Numbered from the stretch's first letter, positions 40,685 through 50,720 are shown. The stretch is 64,000 nucleotides of DNA from UBA1926 sp036732005 (GCA_036732005.1 DAINDF010000011.1:62001-126000); one strand, 5' to 3'. Notes: generated by a model from the letters alone, not told the origin. Made by a program: numbers and translations.

Positions 40685-42082
40685 GTGTGGATATGGCTCT
40701 CGCGCATTCTCCGTTCGCTGGCGGGCGTGCTCGCCGTCGTGGTCGCTCTCTCGCTGTTCCGGTATCTCGCCTCGACACGCGAGGCGCCGCGGCAGCGGCA
40801 GGAGGCCGCCTCGCTCCCCGTGGTGCAGGCGGTCGAGTGCGCGTCGCTCCCGATCGCCCGGCGGTGGACGGGGTACGGCACGACCCGGGCGATGGACGCC
40901 GCCGACATCGCCGCCGAGGTCGCCGGCAGGGTGGTCGCGAGGCCCGATCGGCTCGAGGCCGGCGTCACGGTCGAGGCGGGCGAACTCCTGCTGAAGATCG
41001 ATCCAACCGATTACGAGCAGCGCGTCCGCTGGGCGCGTCAGCAGGCCGATTCCGTCGAGGCCCAGATCTCCGGGCTCGAGGTCGAGGAGGCACGCCTCGC
41101 CGAGCAGGCCGACCTCGCGAGGGAGGAGGTCGCGATCGCCGAGCGTGACCTGGCCCGCGCGCGGGACACCCTCGCCCGCGGCGCGGGGAACGAGAGCCAG
41201 GTGGACGCCCGGCTGCAGGCGCTCAAGGCCGCGAATCGCTCGCTCGCGGCGGTGCTCTCCTCGCTGGAGACCATCCCCTCGCGTCGCGCCTCGCTCCGGG
41301 CTTCGCTCGAATCGGCGCGGGCGGACCTCCGCATGGCGGAGGAGAATCTCGCCAGGACTGAGATCCGCGCCCCGATCTCGGGCGTGCTGCAGGACATCGG
41401 GCTCAAACTCGGCGAGTGGGCCCGCGCCGGCGAGGTCGTCGCCCGCGTGGTCGACCTCCGCCGGATCGAGGTCCCGCTCCGCCTCTCGCAGGCCGCGGCC
41501 CAGAGTGTGGCGTCGGGGGACGGGGTGACGCTGCGGACCGAGGGCCCGCTGCGGCTCTCCTGGGCCGGCACGGTGGTCCGCGTCGCCCCGGAATCGGACG
41601 CGTCGCTCCGCAGCCTGACCGTGTTCGTCGAGGTCAGGCAGAGCCCCGAGGGCGATCCCCGCACGCTGCTGCGTCCGGGGCAGTTCATGATGGGCGAGGT
41701 GACTTCCAGTCAGACCGAGCCGCACATCGTGATCCCCCGTCACTGTGTGGATGTCGACACCGTGCTGATCGCCGCCCCCCTCCGCGAGACCGACCCCGCG
41801 CCCCCCGACGGCGCCGCCCGCCCCATGGTGGTGATGCTGGCCGAGGTCAATGTCGCCCATCACCTCGAGGGCCGGTTCGCCGAGGTCAGCGCCGCCGAGA
41901 CCCAGTGGGCCGTGCTCCAGGACAAGGGCGTCTCGAGGGACCGCGCCCTCAAGCCGGGCGATCTCGTGCTTGTCTCGAATCTCGAATCGCTCCGGCCGGG
42001 CGACCTGGTGGATGTCCGCGTGGATGGCGGCGTCGGCTCGGCCGTCAGCCGGGGCGCCGACGAACCGGGAGCGAACCCGTGA
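40685..42082 (+). CDS. RND efflux pump periplasmic adaptor (HlyD/AcrA family)
   Basis: A 465-residue membrane fusion protein. It has an N-terminal membrane anchor (LAGVLAVVVALSLFRYLAS), then a lipoyl-like half (AEVAGRVVARPD, VTVEAGELLLKIDPTDYE), a long coiled-coil hairpin (about 110-220), the returning half (APISGVLQDIGLKLGEWARA), and beta-barrel domains. It would link the permease encoded next to an outer-membrane channel, which is not in the window. GAGGGA precedes the GTG start. The permease GTG overlaps its stop. Confidence 0.9.
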   Translation: MWIWLSRILRSLAGVLAVVVALSLFRYLASTREAPRQRQEAASLPVVQAVECASLPIARRWTGYGTTRAMDAADIAAEVAGRVVARPDRLEAGVTVEAGELLLKIDPTDYEQRVRWARQQADSVEAQISGLEVEEARLAEQADLAREEVAIAERDLARARDTLARGAGNESQVDARLQALKAANRSLAAVLSSLETIPSRRASLRASLESARADLRMAEENLARTEIRAPISGVLQDIGLKLGEWARAGEVVARVVDLRRIEVPLRLSQAAAQSVASGDGVTLRTEGPLRLSWAGTVVRVAPESDASLRSLTVFVEVRQSPEGDPRTLLRPGQFMMGEVTSSQTEPHIVIPRHCVDVDTVLIAAPLRETDPAPPDGAARPMVVMLAEVNVAHHLEGRFAEVSAAETQWAVLQDKGVSRDRALKPGDLVLVSNLESLRPGDLVDVRVDGGVGSAVSRGADEPGANP

Positions 42083-45000
42083 GCCTGGCATCCTTCGGCG
42101 TGCGGAACCCTGTCGTCGCGAACCTCGTGATGTTCACGGTGATCGGGGCGGGCCTGATCTTCGGCGTCACGCTCACACGGGAGTTCTTCCCCGAGGTCAG
42201 GCCCAACCTGGTGATGATCACCGCGCCCTACCCGGGCGCCGCGCCCGACGAGGTCGAGGACGCGCTGACCATCAAGATCGAGGACCGCGTCGCCGACATG
42301 TCCGATGTCGACGAGATCACCTCGACCGTCACCGAGGGCGTCACGACCGTGCTCGTCGAGTTCGAGGGCTCGGCGGACATCGACGAGAAGGTCGCCGAGG
42401 TCAAGCGCGAGATCGACGCCCTCCAGGACCTCCCTGACGCCGCCGACCGGATCATCGTCACCAAGATGGAGCCCAACCTCCCCGCGATCTCGCTGTCGAT
42501 CTACGGCGACGCCGACGAACGCGAACTCAAGCGTGCGGCCCGCGAGATCCGCGACGATCTCCGGTCATTGCCCGGGATGGGGGATGTCGCACTCGGCGGC
42601 GTCCGGACCGACGAGATCGGCGTCGAGGTCCGCCCCTCCGCCCTGCTCCAGTACGGGCTCAGCCTGCCCGCCGTCGCCGACCGTGTCCGCGAGGCGATGC
42701 TCGAACTCCCCGGCGGCTCGGTCCGCACCGCGACGGCGAATGTCTCGCTCCGCAGCGTGGGCGTCGAGGAGCGGGCCGAGGCGATCCGCGGCATCGTCGT
42801 CACCGCCGCCGACGGCCGCGCCGTGCGGCTCGAGGAGATCGCGACCATCACCGACGGCTTCGCCGACACGCCCCTGCTCAGCCGCCTGAACGGCAAGCCG
42901 ATGGCCAACCTGACGGCCTTCAAGAAGGGCGACGAGGACATCGTGCTCATTGCCGACATGGTCAAGGCCTACCGCCTGGGCCGGCTCGGCGAGCCCATGG
43001 AACTGAACTTCGGCGAGAAACTCCGCGCGATGCTGAGCCGCCCCGGGTCGGACGAGCCCCTGAGCGCCCGCCACCGCGCCTATCTGCTCGGCCTGAGTCG
43101 GTCGGGCGAGGCCCTGCCGGGGACGCTGGTGACCACGACCGACCTCGCCCGCTTCGTCGTGGGGCGGATGGACCTCCTGGTGCGCAACGCGTTCTGGGGC
43201 GGCATCCTCGTCTTCGCCACCCTCGTGCTCCTGCTGAACCGGCGGGTCTCGTTCTGGGTCGCGATCGGTCTGATCGTCAGCATGCTCGGCACCCTGGCCG
43301 TCATGCGCTTCGCGGGGATCACGCTCAACCTGCTCAGCATGTTCGGGCTGATCGTCGTCATCGGCATCCTCGTTGACGACGCGATCGTCGTCGCCGAGAA
43401 CATCACGAGCCGGCACGAGCGGGGCGAGCCCGCGCTCGCGGCCTCGATCAGCGGGACCAACCAGGTGGGCTGGCCCGTGGTCGCGACGGTGCTGACCACG
43501 ATCTTCGCCTTCCTGCCCCTCGCCCTGATCGAGGGGCGGATCGGCGACATGCTGGGCGTGCTCCCCCTGATCGTCGGGTGCGCCCTGCTCGTCTCGCTGC
43601 TCGAGAGCCTGTTCATCCTCCCCTGCCACATGGGGCACAGCCTCAAGCACACCGACGCGGTCCACGCGGCCCACCGGGTCGGGCTGCTCACCCGGCTCGA
43701 GGACCGCCTCGACGCCGCCCGGGACGCGCTGTTCACCAAGGGAATCGCGCCGGCGTATGTGTCGCTGCTCCGCGTCCTGCTGCGCATGCGATACACCACG
43801 ACCCTCGCCGCGATCGCGCTGGTCATCGTCTCGCTGGGGATGGTCGCGGGCGGCCGGCTCGAGTTCATCTTCTTCGAGACTGACGACGCCGAGACCGTCA
43901 CCATCGAGCTCCAGATGCCCGTCGGCACCGCGCTCGCCGAGACCGACCGGATCGCCCGGAGGCTCGAGACCGCCGTGCGCGAACAGCCCGAGGTCGCCTC
44001 GTTCTACACAATCGTCGGCAGCGTCGCGTCCATGTCGGGCGAGGGCAACGGCTCGACCGGCACCAACCAGGCCCAGCTCATCCTCGAACTCGTCCCCGTC
44101 GAGAACCGCGACCGCACGAGCGAGCAGATCATCCAGGGCATCCGCGAGACCACGGGAGAACTCCCGGGCGTCAAGAGCCTGCGCATGCAGGGCGTCTCGG
44201 GCGGGCCCGAGGGCGCCGCGCTCTCCTTCACCATCGCCGGCGGCGCCGACCAGGCCGTGCTCGAACGCGTCGCCGCGGAGATCATGGACCAGATGCGTGC
44301 GTTCGACGGCGTCGTCGACATCGCCTCCGACAGCGACGGGGGGCAGCGTGAGATCCGCTTCACCCTGCGCGAGGGCGCCCGCGAACTCGGGTTCACCCGC
44401 GCGAGCCTCGGCAGGCAGATCCAGGGCATGGTCTTCGGCATCGAGGCGTTCACCTTCGCAGGCATCCGCGAGGATGTCGATGTCCGCGTCATGCTCCCCG
44501 AGTCCGAACGCCGCAGCCTCGCCGCGATCGAGTCGCAGTTCGTCTTCACCCCCGACGGGCGCCCCGTCCCCCTGGGCGAGGTCGCGCTGATCGAGGAGGG
44601 CGAGTCCTACGCCACCATCCGCCGGCTCGACCGTGAGCGGGCCGTCACCGTCACCGCCGATGTCGACCGCGCCCGCACCAACCCCGACGAGGTCGCCGCC
44701 GCCCTCGCCCTGAAGTTCCCCGAGATCGAGTCCCGCTACGCCGGCGTCGATATCGTCGCCCGAGGCCGGCAGCAGGACATGGCCGACTCGTTCCGCACGC
44801 TCCCCATCGGGTTCATGGTCGCTTCGGGCCTCATCTATGTGACCCTCGCCTGGCTCTTCAAGAGCTACACCCAGCCGATCATCGTCATGACCGCGATCCC
44901 CTTCGCCACGATCGGCATGATCTGGGGCCACCTCCTGCTCGGCTACACGATGACCTTCCTGAGCCTGATCGGGTTCGTCGCTCTTTCCGGCATCGTCGTG

Positions 45001-45381
45001 AACGACTCGCTCATCTACATGGAGTTCTTCAACCACCAGCGCCGCGAGGGCAAGAGCGTCTTCGAGTCCGCGCTCGACGCCGGCAGGGCCCGCGTCCGCG
45101 CCATCCTCCTCACCACCATCACCACCGTCCTGGGCCTGCTCCCCCTCCTGCTCGAGCAGTCGTTCCAGGCCCGGTTCCTCATCCCGATGGCCATCACCAT
45201 CGCCTTCGGACTCATGAGCGCCACCGGCATCATCCTGATCGTCCTCCCCTGCCTCCTGCTCATCCTCCAGGACATCAAACGCGCCCTCCACTTCCTCTGG
45301 CACGGCCGGGCGCTCCCGGGCGAAGCCGCCTACGAGGACCCCGCGGCCGAGATCCTGCCCGTCCACGCCGCCGACGCCTGA
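42079..45381 (+). CDS. RND-family efflux permease
   Basis: A 1100-residue inner-membrane antiporter of the AcrB/MexB type. The N-terminus FGVRNPVVANLVMFTVIGAG is a typical first helix. Helix 4 carries FGLIVVIGILVDDAIVVAEN with the two Asp used for proton coupling, followed by VVATVLTTIFAFLPLALIEG. The second half repeats the pattern (LIGFVALSGIVVNDSLIYME). The long periplasmic loops and about 12 helices fit the family. Substrate cannot be told; it is close in style to planctomycete pumps without a defined drug. It overlaps the adaptor by 4 bases. Confidence 0.93.
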   Translation: MSLASFGVRNPVVANLVMFTVIGAGLIFGVTLTREFFPEVRPNLVMITAPYPGAAPDEVEDALTIKIEDRVADMSDVDEITSTVTEGVTTVLVEFEGSADIDEKVAEVKREIDALQDLPDAADRIIVTKMEPNLPAISLSIYGDADERELKRAAREIRDDLRSLPGMGDVALGGVRTDEIGVEVRPSALLQYGLSLPAVADRVREAMLELPGGSVRTATANVSLRSVGVEERAEAIRGIVVTAADGRAVRLEEIATITDGFADTPLLSRLNGKPMANLTAFKKGDEDIVLIADMVKAYRLGRLGEPMELNFGEKLRAMLSRPGSDEPLSARHRAYLLGLSRSGEALPGTLVTTTDLARFVVGRMDLLVRNAFWGGILVFATLVLLLNRRVSFWVAIGLIVSMLGTLAVMRFAGITLNLLSMFGLIVVIGILVDDAIVVAENITSRHERGEPALAASISGTNQVGWPVVATVLTTIFAFLPLALIEGRIGDMLGVLPLIVGCALLVSLLESLFILPCHMGHSLKHTDAVHAAHRVGLLTRLEDRLDAARDALFTKGIAPAYVSLLRVLLRMRYTTTLAAIALVIVSLGMVAGGRLEFIFFETDDAETVTIELQMPVGTALAETDRIARRLETAVREQPEVASFYTIVGSVASMSGEGNGSTGTNQAQLILELVPVENRDRTSEQIIQGIRETTGELPGVKSLRMQGVSGGPEGAALSFTIAGGADQAVLERVAAEIMDQMRAFDGVVDIASDSDGGQREIRFTLREGARELGFTRASLGRQIQGMVFGIEAFTFAGIREDVDVRVMLPESERRSLAAIESQFVFTPDGRPVPLGEVALIEEGESYATIRRLDRERAVTVTADVDRARTNPDEVAAALALKFPEIESRYAGVDIVARGRQQDMADSFRTLPIGFMVASGLIYVTLAWLFKSYTQPIIVMTAIPFATIGMIWGHLLLGYTMTFLSLIGFVALSGIVVNDSLIYMEFFNHQRREGKSVFESALDAGRARVRAILLTTITTVLGLLPLLLEQSFQARFLIPMAITIAFGLMSATGIILIVLPCLLLILQDIKRALHFLWHGRALPGEAAYEDPAAEILPVHAADA

Positions 45382-45709
45382 GACGCGTCGTGCTTGATTC
45401 TCGCGTCCCGACGGGCCTGAAGCGATAGCGCAGGACGCATGCCGAGGGCTTGCTTCGCACTCGTTTCAGACATGTGACGCCGCGTTCAATCACCATCCGT
45501 ATGAAACGGATCCCGTCTCATACGGCTCGTGATTAACCGCTGCGCGTGCTCCGCCGGTGCCACCACCCGCCGCGTCAGCGGCGCGTGGTGCGGATCGGAC
45601 GCCGACGAGAGACGCACGACGCGCCCTCCGGGCGGGTCGTGGCACCGCTTTCCGCGCGTCAACCAATCCAGATCAGTATCAGAGCGCCGGGACGGCCCGG
45701 GCGTGGCGC
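45382..45709. other. Intergenic region with a hairpin at 45497-45525
   Basis: No gene is seen in the 328 bases between the RND permease and the convergent ABC permease. An imperfect inverted repeat (CCGTATGAAACGG and CCGTCTCATACGG, one mismatch, centre ATC) lies at 45497-45525. A smaller CGCCGC/GCGGCG stem lies further on. They may end transcripts from one or both sides. Confidence 0.5.
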
Positions 45710-46861
45710 TCAGAAGTCCCGCCGCGCGAACACGAGGCAGCAGACCGCCAGCACGACCCCCTCGAACGCGAGCGAGGTGCCCACCACCCAGGCCGTCGAC
45801 CGCTCCCGCAGCCTCGCCTCCACCTCCCGCGCCGTCTCCTGCGGGTCGAGTTCGATCGCCCCGTCGTCGAGCGTCGGCTCGGGCCGCTCGTTCTCCGGGA
45901 GGGGAATGTCGCTCAGGTCGATCAGGTTCCGCTCCAGCAGCGCGATCGTCTCGGTCGTCTTGGGCAAGGTGGTCTTCACCCTGTAGACCAGGTCCGACCA
46001 GAACACCAGCTCGGTGAGATTCTCATCGAGATCCGCCGCGCGGGCCCGGTTCGTGCGCAGGAACGGGTTGTTCAGTTCGAGGTCCTCGCCCGTCGGCTCC
46101 CACCCCTCGACCGGCTCGCCCGCCCGCTCCCGTTGCTGCCGCAGCACTTTGGCGGTGTTCTTCTCCATCAGCGCGAGCCGGCCCTGCTCGGCCTCGAGCA
46201 TCGCCTCACCCTGCACGCGGAACTGCATCAGCACCGCGTCTCCTGAGTTCAGCACGAACAGCACAAACCAGAACACCAGCGTCGCCAGCAGCGAGGTCGT
46301 CGTCGACCGCGTCAGCAGCCCGACGAGCGAGCACACGCTGAAGAGGTAACTGAAAAAGATCACGACGATCGGCACCGCCAGGAAGAGCCTCGGCTCCCAC
46401 AGCCCCGCCCGCAGCCCGAAGACCAGGAACGACCCCAGGCTGAACACCAGCACCTGCAACGCCACGAACAGCAGCCCCATCAGGTACTTCGTCAGGAACA
46501 GGCGGATCCGGGAGATCGGCTTGCTCAGCACCGTCTCGATCGCCCCGCTCGAGACCAGGTCGGGGATCACCCCGGCCGTCGAGATCAACGCGAGGATCGC
46601 CGCGACCCAGGAGAGCCACAGGCCGATCCCCAGGTTGCTGAACATCCCCTTGTAGAACACCTCGGGCTTGAGCGTCGTGCTGTTGATCGGGATGAAGTCC
46701 AGCGTCCAGATCAGGAAGGTGATCCCCCGCTCGTTGATCCCGCTCGCCGCCATCACCGCGACGACCAGCAGCGACAACGCCAGCGTCACCCAGAAAAGCT
46801 TCCGCGCGTTCAACTCCCGATACGCGTCCACCAGCAGCGCGAAGGTCTGCGTCAGAATCAC
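45710..46861 (-). CDS. ABC-2 type exporter membrane subunit
   Basis: A 383-residue membrane protein with about six helices (FWVTLALSLLVVAVMAASG, LWLSWVAAILALISTAGVI, LMGLLFVALQVLVFSLGSF, SLLATLVFWFVLFVLNSGD, and a last one near the C-terminus, GTSLAFEGVVLAVCCLVFA). PDLVSSGAIETVLSKPISRI is the conserved cytoplasmic motif of ABC-2 permeases. A soluble loop of about 150 residues lies between the fifth and sixth helices. It starts at GTG within the stop of the ATPase gene. Substrate is unknown. Confidence 0.85.
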   Translation of the reverse strand: MILTQTFALLVDAYRELNARKLFWVTLALSLLVVAVMAASGINERGITFLIWTLDFIPINSTTLKPEVFYKGMFSNLGIGLWLSWVAAILALISTAGVIPDLVSSGAIETVLSKPISRIRLFLTKYLMGLLFVALQVLVFSLGSFLVFGLRAGLWEPRLFLAVPIVVIFFSYLFSVCSLVGLLTRSTTTSLLATLVFWFVLFVLNSGDAVLMQFRVQGEAMLEAEQGRLALMEKNTAKVLRQQRERAGEPVEGWEPTGEDLELNNPFLRTNRARAADLDENLTELVFWSDLVYRVKTTLPKTTETIALLERNLIDLSDIPLPENERPEPTLDDGAIELDPQETAREVEARLRERSTAWVVGTSLAFEGVVLAVCCLVFARRDF

Positions 46862-47925
46862 GGCTCCCCCTTCCGCCGCGTCTCGCCCGCCGCCCCGGGC
46901 TTGAGCACCGCCCCCGTCGTCGGGTCGGTCACCGCCTGCATGAACAGATCCTCGAGCGAGGGACGGTGCGGGCGCACCGCCCGGATCGTCGCGCCCTGCC
47001 CGACCAGCCGCTCGAGCACGGGCCGCACCACCCCCGCGTCGTCCGTCCCGATCCGCAGCCGCGAACGGTCGACCTCCACCCACTCCCCGGTCGCGAGCGC
47101 CCCGCGGGCCGACGCGACCCGCGCCAGCCCCTCCCCCCGGCCCGCCTCCTCCGCCGGCAACGCCTGCAGCGAGACCCCGGGCAGCGCCGAACGCAGCGCC
47201 CGCTCCCCGTCCGCCGGGTCGGCCGCCAGTTCGATCTCGTACCACCGCTGGTGCGCCGTCAGTTCATCGATCGTCCCCTGGCTGGCGACCTGCCCCTGCA
47301 CCAGGATCGCGACCCGATCGCAGACCATCTCCAACTCGCTCAGCAGGTGGCTGTTGAGGAAGACCGTCCGCCCCTCCTCCTTCAGCCGCTGGCAGATGCC
47401 GCGGATCTCCCGCCGCCCGACCGGGTCCACGCCGTCCGTCGGCTCGTCGAGCAGCACGAGTTCGGGGTCGTTCATCAGTGCCTGCGCCAGCCCGACACGC
47501 TGCCGCATCCCCTTGGAATACTGCTTGATCCGCTTGTCGCCCCACGCCCCCATGCCCACCAGCTCGAGCAGGGCCCCGGTCCGGGCCTTCCGCTCGCGAC
47601 GCCGCACGCCCGCCATCGCGCCGTAGAAATCCAGCACCTGCCACCCTTTGAGATAATCCGGGAAGCGGTGGTGCTCCGGGAGATAGCCCACCCTCGCCAG
47701 CGCCGCCTTGTCCCCGACCGGGCGACCCAGCAGGCTGCCCCCGCCCCCGCTCGACCGGATCACCGTCATCAGGATCTTCACCAGCGTCGACTTGCCCGCC
47801 CCGTTCGGCCCCAGCAACCCGAAGATCTCCCCACGCGCCACGCGCATGTCCACCCCGCGAAGCGCCCGGACCTTGCCCCGGTAGGTCTTCGTCGCCCCGC
47901 GGATGTCGATCGCAAGTTCGCTCAT
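46858..47925 (-). CDS. ABC transporter ATP-binding subunit
   Basis: A 355-residue ATPase with Walker A GPNGAGKS, signature YSKGMRQRVGLAQAL and Walker B LVLLDEPTDGVDP, and a C-terminal regulatory domain of about 130 residues. It follows the methyltransferase by 6 bp and shares the GTGA overlap with its permease, so the three genes form one unit (48600-45710). Confidence 0.92.
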   Translation of the reverse strand: MSELAIDIRGATKTYRGKVRALRGVDMRVARGEIFGLLGPNGAGKSTLVKILMTVIRSSGGGGSLLGRPVGDKAALARVGYLPEHHRFPDYLKGWQVLDFYGAMAGVRRRERKARTGALLELVGMGAWGDKRIKQYSKGMRQRVGLAQALMNDPELVLLDEPTDGVDPVGRREIRGICQRLKEEGRTVFLNSHLLSELEMVCDRVAILVQGQVASQGTIDELTAHQRWYEIELAADPADGERALRSALPGVSLQALPAEEAGRGEGLARVASARGALATGEWVEVDRSRLRIGTDDAGVVRPVLERLVGQGATIRAVRPHRPSLEDLFMQAVTDPTTGAVLKPGAAGETRRKGEP

Positions 47926-47931
47926 GCCGAA

Positions 47932-48600
47932 TCACCCCGGCCGCCGGGCGACCACATGGAAGACATGCCAGTGCTTGTCCGTTCCTTCGGCATCGCGGCT
48001 GTCCTTTTCCTCTTCCTGGAAAAATTCCAGATCCAGCCCCAGCAGCATCCGCTCCACCTGCACGCGGGTGTGGTGCGAGCGGTCCGGAATCGTCGCCCAC
48101 GAGTCCCGCTCCCCGAAGAACTGCCCCGCGAACCGTCCCCCGGGCCGGATCGCCGCCCGGATCACCGTCCAGAGCGCGTCGAACGCGTCCGGGTGGCAGA
48201 ACGGGAGCGAGAAACTCGCGTTCAGGAAAAGGCACTCGGGGATCGAGCAGGTCTCGAACGGATCGAGCCTCGCGTCCAGCATGGGGCTCCCGAGCAGCCC
48301 CGGCCGCCGGGCCATCCACTCGAAGGCCGATTCGTGTCCGTCGATCGCCACGACACGCCACCCCCGCCCAAGCATCTCCAGCGTGTCACGCCCCTCGCCG
48401 CACCCCAGGTCAACCGCGATCGGCCGCGACGAGGGTTCCCCCGAGGCATCCGGCACACCCTCCCGGGCGAACGCCTCAAGGGCGAACACCGCCGTCTCCC
48501 GGGGGCCCTTGCCCTCCACCGCGGCGAAATACCCGGGCCAGTTGCGCGTGAACCCGTGGCGGAACGCCGGGCCGGGGGGATGGGGCGGGATCTGGCTCAT
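47932..48600 (-). CDS. SAM-dependent methyltransferase (class I)
   Basis: A 222-residue methyltransferase with motif I VDLGCGEGRDTLEML near residue 65 and the acidic end of strand 2 (WRVVAIDGHESAFEWM). The C-terminal region has DALWTVIRAAIRPGGRFAGQ, the usual post-I/motif II to III area. The N-terminal 40 residues with FTRNWPGYFAAVEGK resemble tellurite-resistance (TehB-like) enzymes, but the substrate is not known. It heads the ABC exporter operon and starts 11 bp from the divergent UbiD gene. Confidence 0.8.
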   Translation of the reverse strand: MSQIPPHPPGPAFRHGFTRNWPGYFAAVEGKGPRETAVFALEAFAREGVPDASGEPSSRPIAVDLGCGEGRDTLEMLGRGWRVVAIDGHESAFEWMARRPGLLGSPMLDARLDPFETCSIPECLFLNASFSLPFCHPDAFDALWTVIRAAIRPGGRFAGQFFGERDSWATIPDRSHHTRVQVERMLLGLDLEFFQEEEKDSRDAEGTDKHWHVFHVVARRPG

Positions 48601-48605
48601 AGGCT
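48600..48605 (+). promoter_or_regulatory. -10 box TAGGCT for leaderless ubiD-like gene
   Basis: TAGGCT, 6 bases (TGGCGA), then ATG at 48612. The box overlaps the first base of the methyltransferase start codon on the other strand. Confidence 0.5.
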
Positions 48606-48610
48606 TGGCG

Positions 48611-48616
48611 AATGTA
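48611..48616 (-). promoter_or_regulatory. -10 box TACATT for the methyltransferase gene
   Basis: TACATT on the minus strand lies 10 bases before the ATG at 48600. It overlaps the ubiD-like ATG (48612-48614), so the two promoters share about 17 bases in opposite directions. Confidence 0.4.
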
Positions 48617-50720
48617 CCGAGATCTCCGCGAGTTTGTCGACGCCCTCGCCCGAGCCGGGGAACTCGTCCGAATCAGCGCCCCGGTCAGCGCGGTGCTCGA
48701 GGTCGCCGCGATCGCCGACCGCGTGAGCAAATCGCCCGCCCCCGCCGCGCCGAGCGACGCCGCGAAACGCAACGACCCGGCCCACGCCGACCGCGGCGGC
48801 CCCGCCCTTCTCTTCGACAACATCGAAGGCGCCGAGTTCCCCCTCCTCATCAACGCGTTCGGGTCCTACCGGCGCATGGAGATGGCGCTGGGCTGCGAGC
48901 GCGGCGGCTTCGACGCGATCGGCGCGCGCATCGGTGAACTCGTCAAACCCCAGCCCCCGCGCTCCCTCGGCGAGGCGATCCGCAAGGCTGCCCAGGTCGC
49001 CCCCCTGCTCAAGATCGGCCCCAGGCGCCGCAGGGGCGCCGGCCCCTGCCAGCAGGTCGTGCGGACCGGCGAGCACATCGACCTGACCCGTCTCCCCCTG
49101 ATCCGGTGCTGGGCCCACGACGGGGATTTCGCCGCCCTCGGCTACCCCCCGGGCGTCAACGAGGGTGTCGAGGGGCTGGGCCACCCCGGCATGACCCCCG
49201 ACGAGTGGGACCTCTGGTGCCGCGGCCGCTACATCACCTTCGCCGGCATCCACACCATCCACGCCGACGACGCGGGCCGGGCGAGGCCCTCGTCGCACAA
49301 CATCGGGATGTACCGCCTCCAACTGCTCGGCAAGGACCGGCTCGCCATGCACTGGCACATGCACCACGACGGCGCGCGCCACTGGAGGTCGTGGAAGAAA
49401 CGCGGCAAGCCCATGCCCGTCGCGATCGCCTTCGGCGGCGAATCCGTCCTCCCCTACGCCGCGACCGCCCCGCTCCCCCCGGGCATCAGCGAACTGCTCA
49501 TGGCCGGTTTCCTCAACGGGCGGGGCATCGAGATGGTCCGGGCGAAGACCGTCCCCCTCTGGGTCCCGGCCAACGCGGAGATCGTCATCGAGGGGTTTGT
49601 GCGCACGGACGGGGGCGGGCCGGGCTGGGAGCCCGATGCGGGCGAGCCCCTCGGCCCCGGCGCGGTCTTCGAAGGGCCCTTCGGCGATCACACCGGGTTC
49701 TACTCCCTGCCCGACCGCTACCCCATCGTCGAGGTCACCGCTTTGACCCACCGGGCGAACGCCGTGCTGCCGGCGACGGTGGTGGGGCTGCCCCCCCAGG
49801 AGGACTACTACCTGGGCAAGGCGACCGAGCGGCTGTTCCTTCCCCTGCTCAAGGTGCTGGTCCCCGACATCGAGGACTACGACCTCCCGATGTTCGGCGC
49901 GTTCCACAACGCCGCGTTTGTGCGCATCGAGAAGGCCTATCCACTCCAGGGTCGGCGCGTCATGCACTCGGTCTGGGGCGCGGGGCAGATGGCCTGGACG
50001 AAGTCGATCTTCGTCGTCGCCGACGGGGTCGATGTCCATGACCAGCGGGCTGTACTCGAGGCCGCAGCCCGGCACTGCCGCCCGTTGCACGATGTCGAGG
50101 TCGTGCGCGGCCCGCTCGACATCCTCGATCACGCCGCCCCGTGGCACGGGGCTGGCAGCAAGATCGGGTTCGACTGCACCCCCAGGTGGGCCGACGAGCA
50201 GGCCGGGGGCGAACTGCCCGCAGGGCCCCGCCCCCTTCCCGAGGCAGCGGCCGTGGAGGCCTACCTCGAGCGGGTCTCGCGGCTCGAGGGTGTGCTCGAG
50301 GCGGCGGTGCCGAGGCACGCGCCGGGTTGGCTGCTGATCGAGGCGGACCGGGGCGTCAACGAACCGGGCCGCGAGGGGATGGGACGCCGGGTGCTCGAGC
50401 GGGTGCTCGCGGTCGATCCGGGCTTTGCACCCCGCCTCCCGTTCGTGGTCGTCGTGGGGCGGGGGGTCGACATCCACTCCCCCGTCGACGGGATGTTCAA
50501 CTGGCTGGCCAACATGGACCCGGGGCGGGACCTGATCCGCCACCGCGACGCCCGCGGCGACTGCCTCGCGTTCGACGCCACCCCCAAGACGACGGGCGAC
50601 GCGCACGGCGGCGAGCCCGTCCGGGGGTGGCCCCCGGTGCTCGCGGTCGACCCGGCGACGAGCGAGCGGGTGCTCACGCGGTGGGAGGAGTACGGGCTCG
50701 CGTCCGAGAATCCCCGCTGA
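48612..50720 (+). CDS. UbiD-family decarboxylase (prenyl-FMN dependent)
   Basis: A 702-residue UbiD-like enzyme that would use prenylated FMN to remove a carboxyl group from an aromatic or unsaturated acid. It shows SSHNIGMYRLQLLGKDRLAM, MHWHMHHDGARHW, AEIVIEGFVR and FEGPFGDHTGFYS, the cofactor- and triad-bearing motifs of the family. The length is greater than classical UbiD (about 490) and closer to the long UbiD enzymes of the futalosine menaquinone pathway, but the substrate cannot be read from sequence alone. No UbiX (prenyltransferase) gene is nearby. It starts 6 bases after a TAGGCT box without a ribosome-binding site. Confidence 0.88.
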   Translation: MYRDLREFVDALARAGELVRISAPVSAVLEVAAIADRVSKSPAPAAPSDAAKRNDPAHADRGGPALLFDNIEGAEFPLLINAFGSYRRMEMALGCERGGFDAIGARIGELVKPQPPRSLGEAIRKAAQVAPLLKIGPRRRRGAGPCQQVVRTGEHIDLTRLPLIRCWAHDGDFAALGYPPGVNEGVEGLGHPGMTPDEWDLWCRGRYITFAGIHTIHADDAGRARPSSHNIGMYRLQLLGKDRLAMHWHMHHDGARHWRSWKKRGKPMPVAIAFGGESVLPYAATAPLPPGISELLMAGFLNGRGIEMVRAKTVPLWVPANAEIVIEGFVRTDGGGPGWEPDAGEPLGPGAVFEGPFGDHTGFYSLPDRYPIVEVTALTHRANAVLPATVVGLPPQEDYYLGKATERLFLPLLKVLVPDIEDYDLPMFGAFHNAAFVRIEKAYPLQGRRVMHSVWGAGQMAWTKSIFVVADGVDVHDQRAVLEAAARHCRPLHDVEVVRGPLDILDHAAPWHGAGSKIGFDCTPRWADEQAGGELPAGPRPLPEAAAVEAYLERVSRLEGVLEAAVPRHAPGWLLIEADRGVNEPGREGMGRRVLERVLAVDPGFAPRLPFVVVVGRGVDIHSPVDGMFNWLANMDPGRDLIRHRDARGDCLAFDATPKTTGDAHGGEPVRGWPPVLAVDPATSERVLTRWEEYGLASENPR

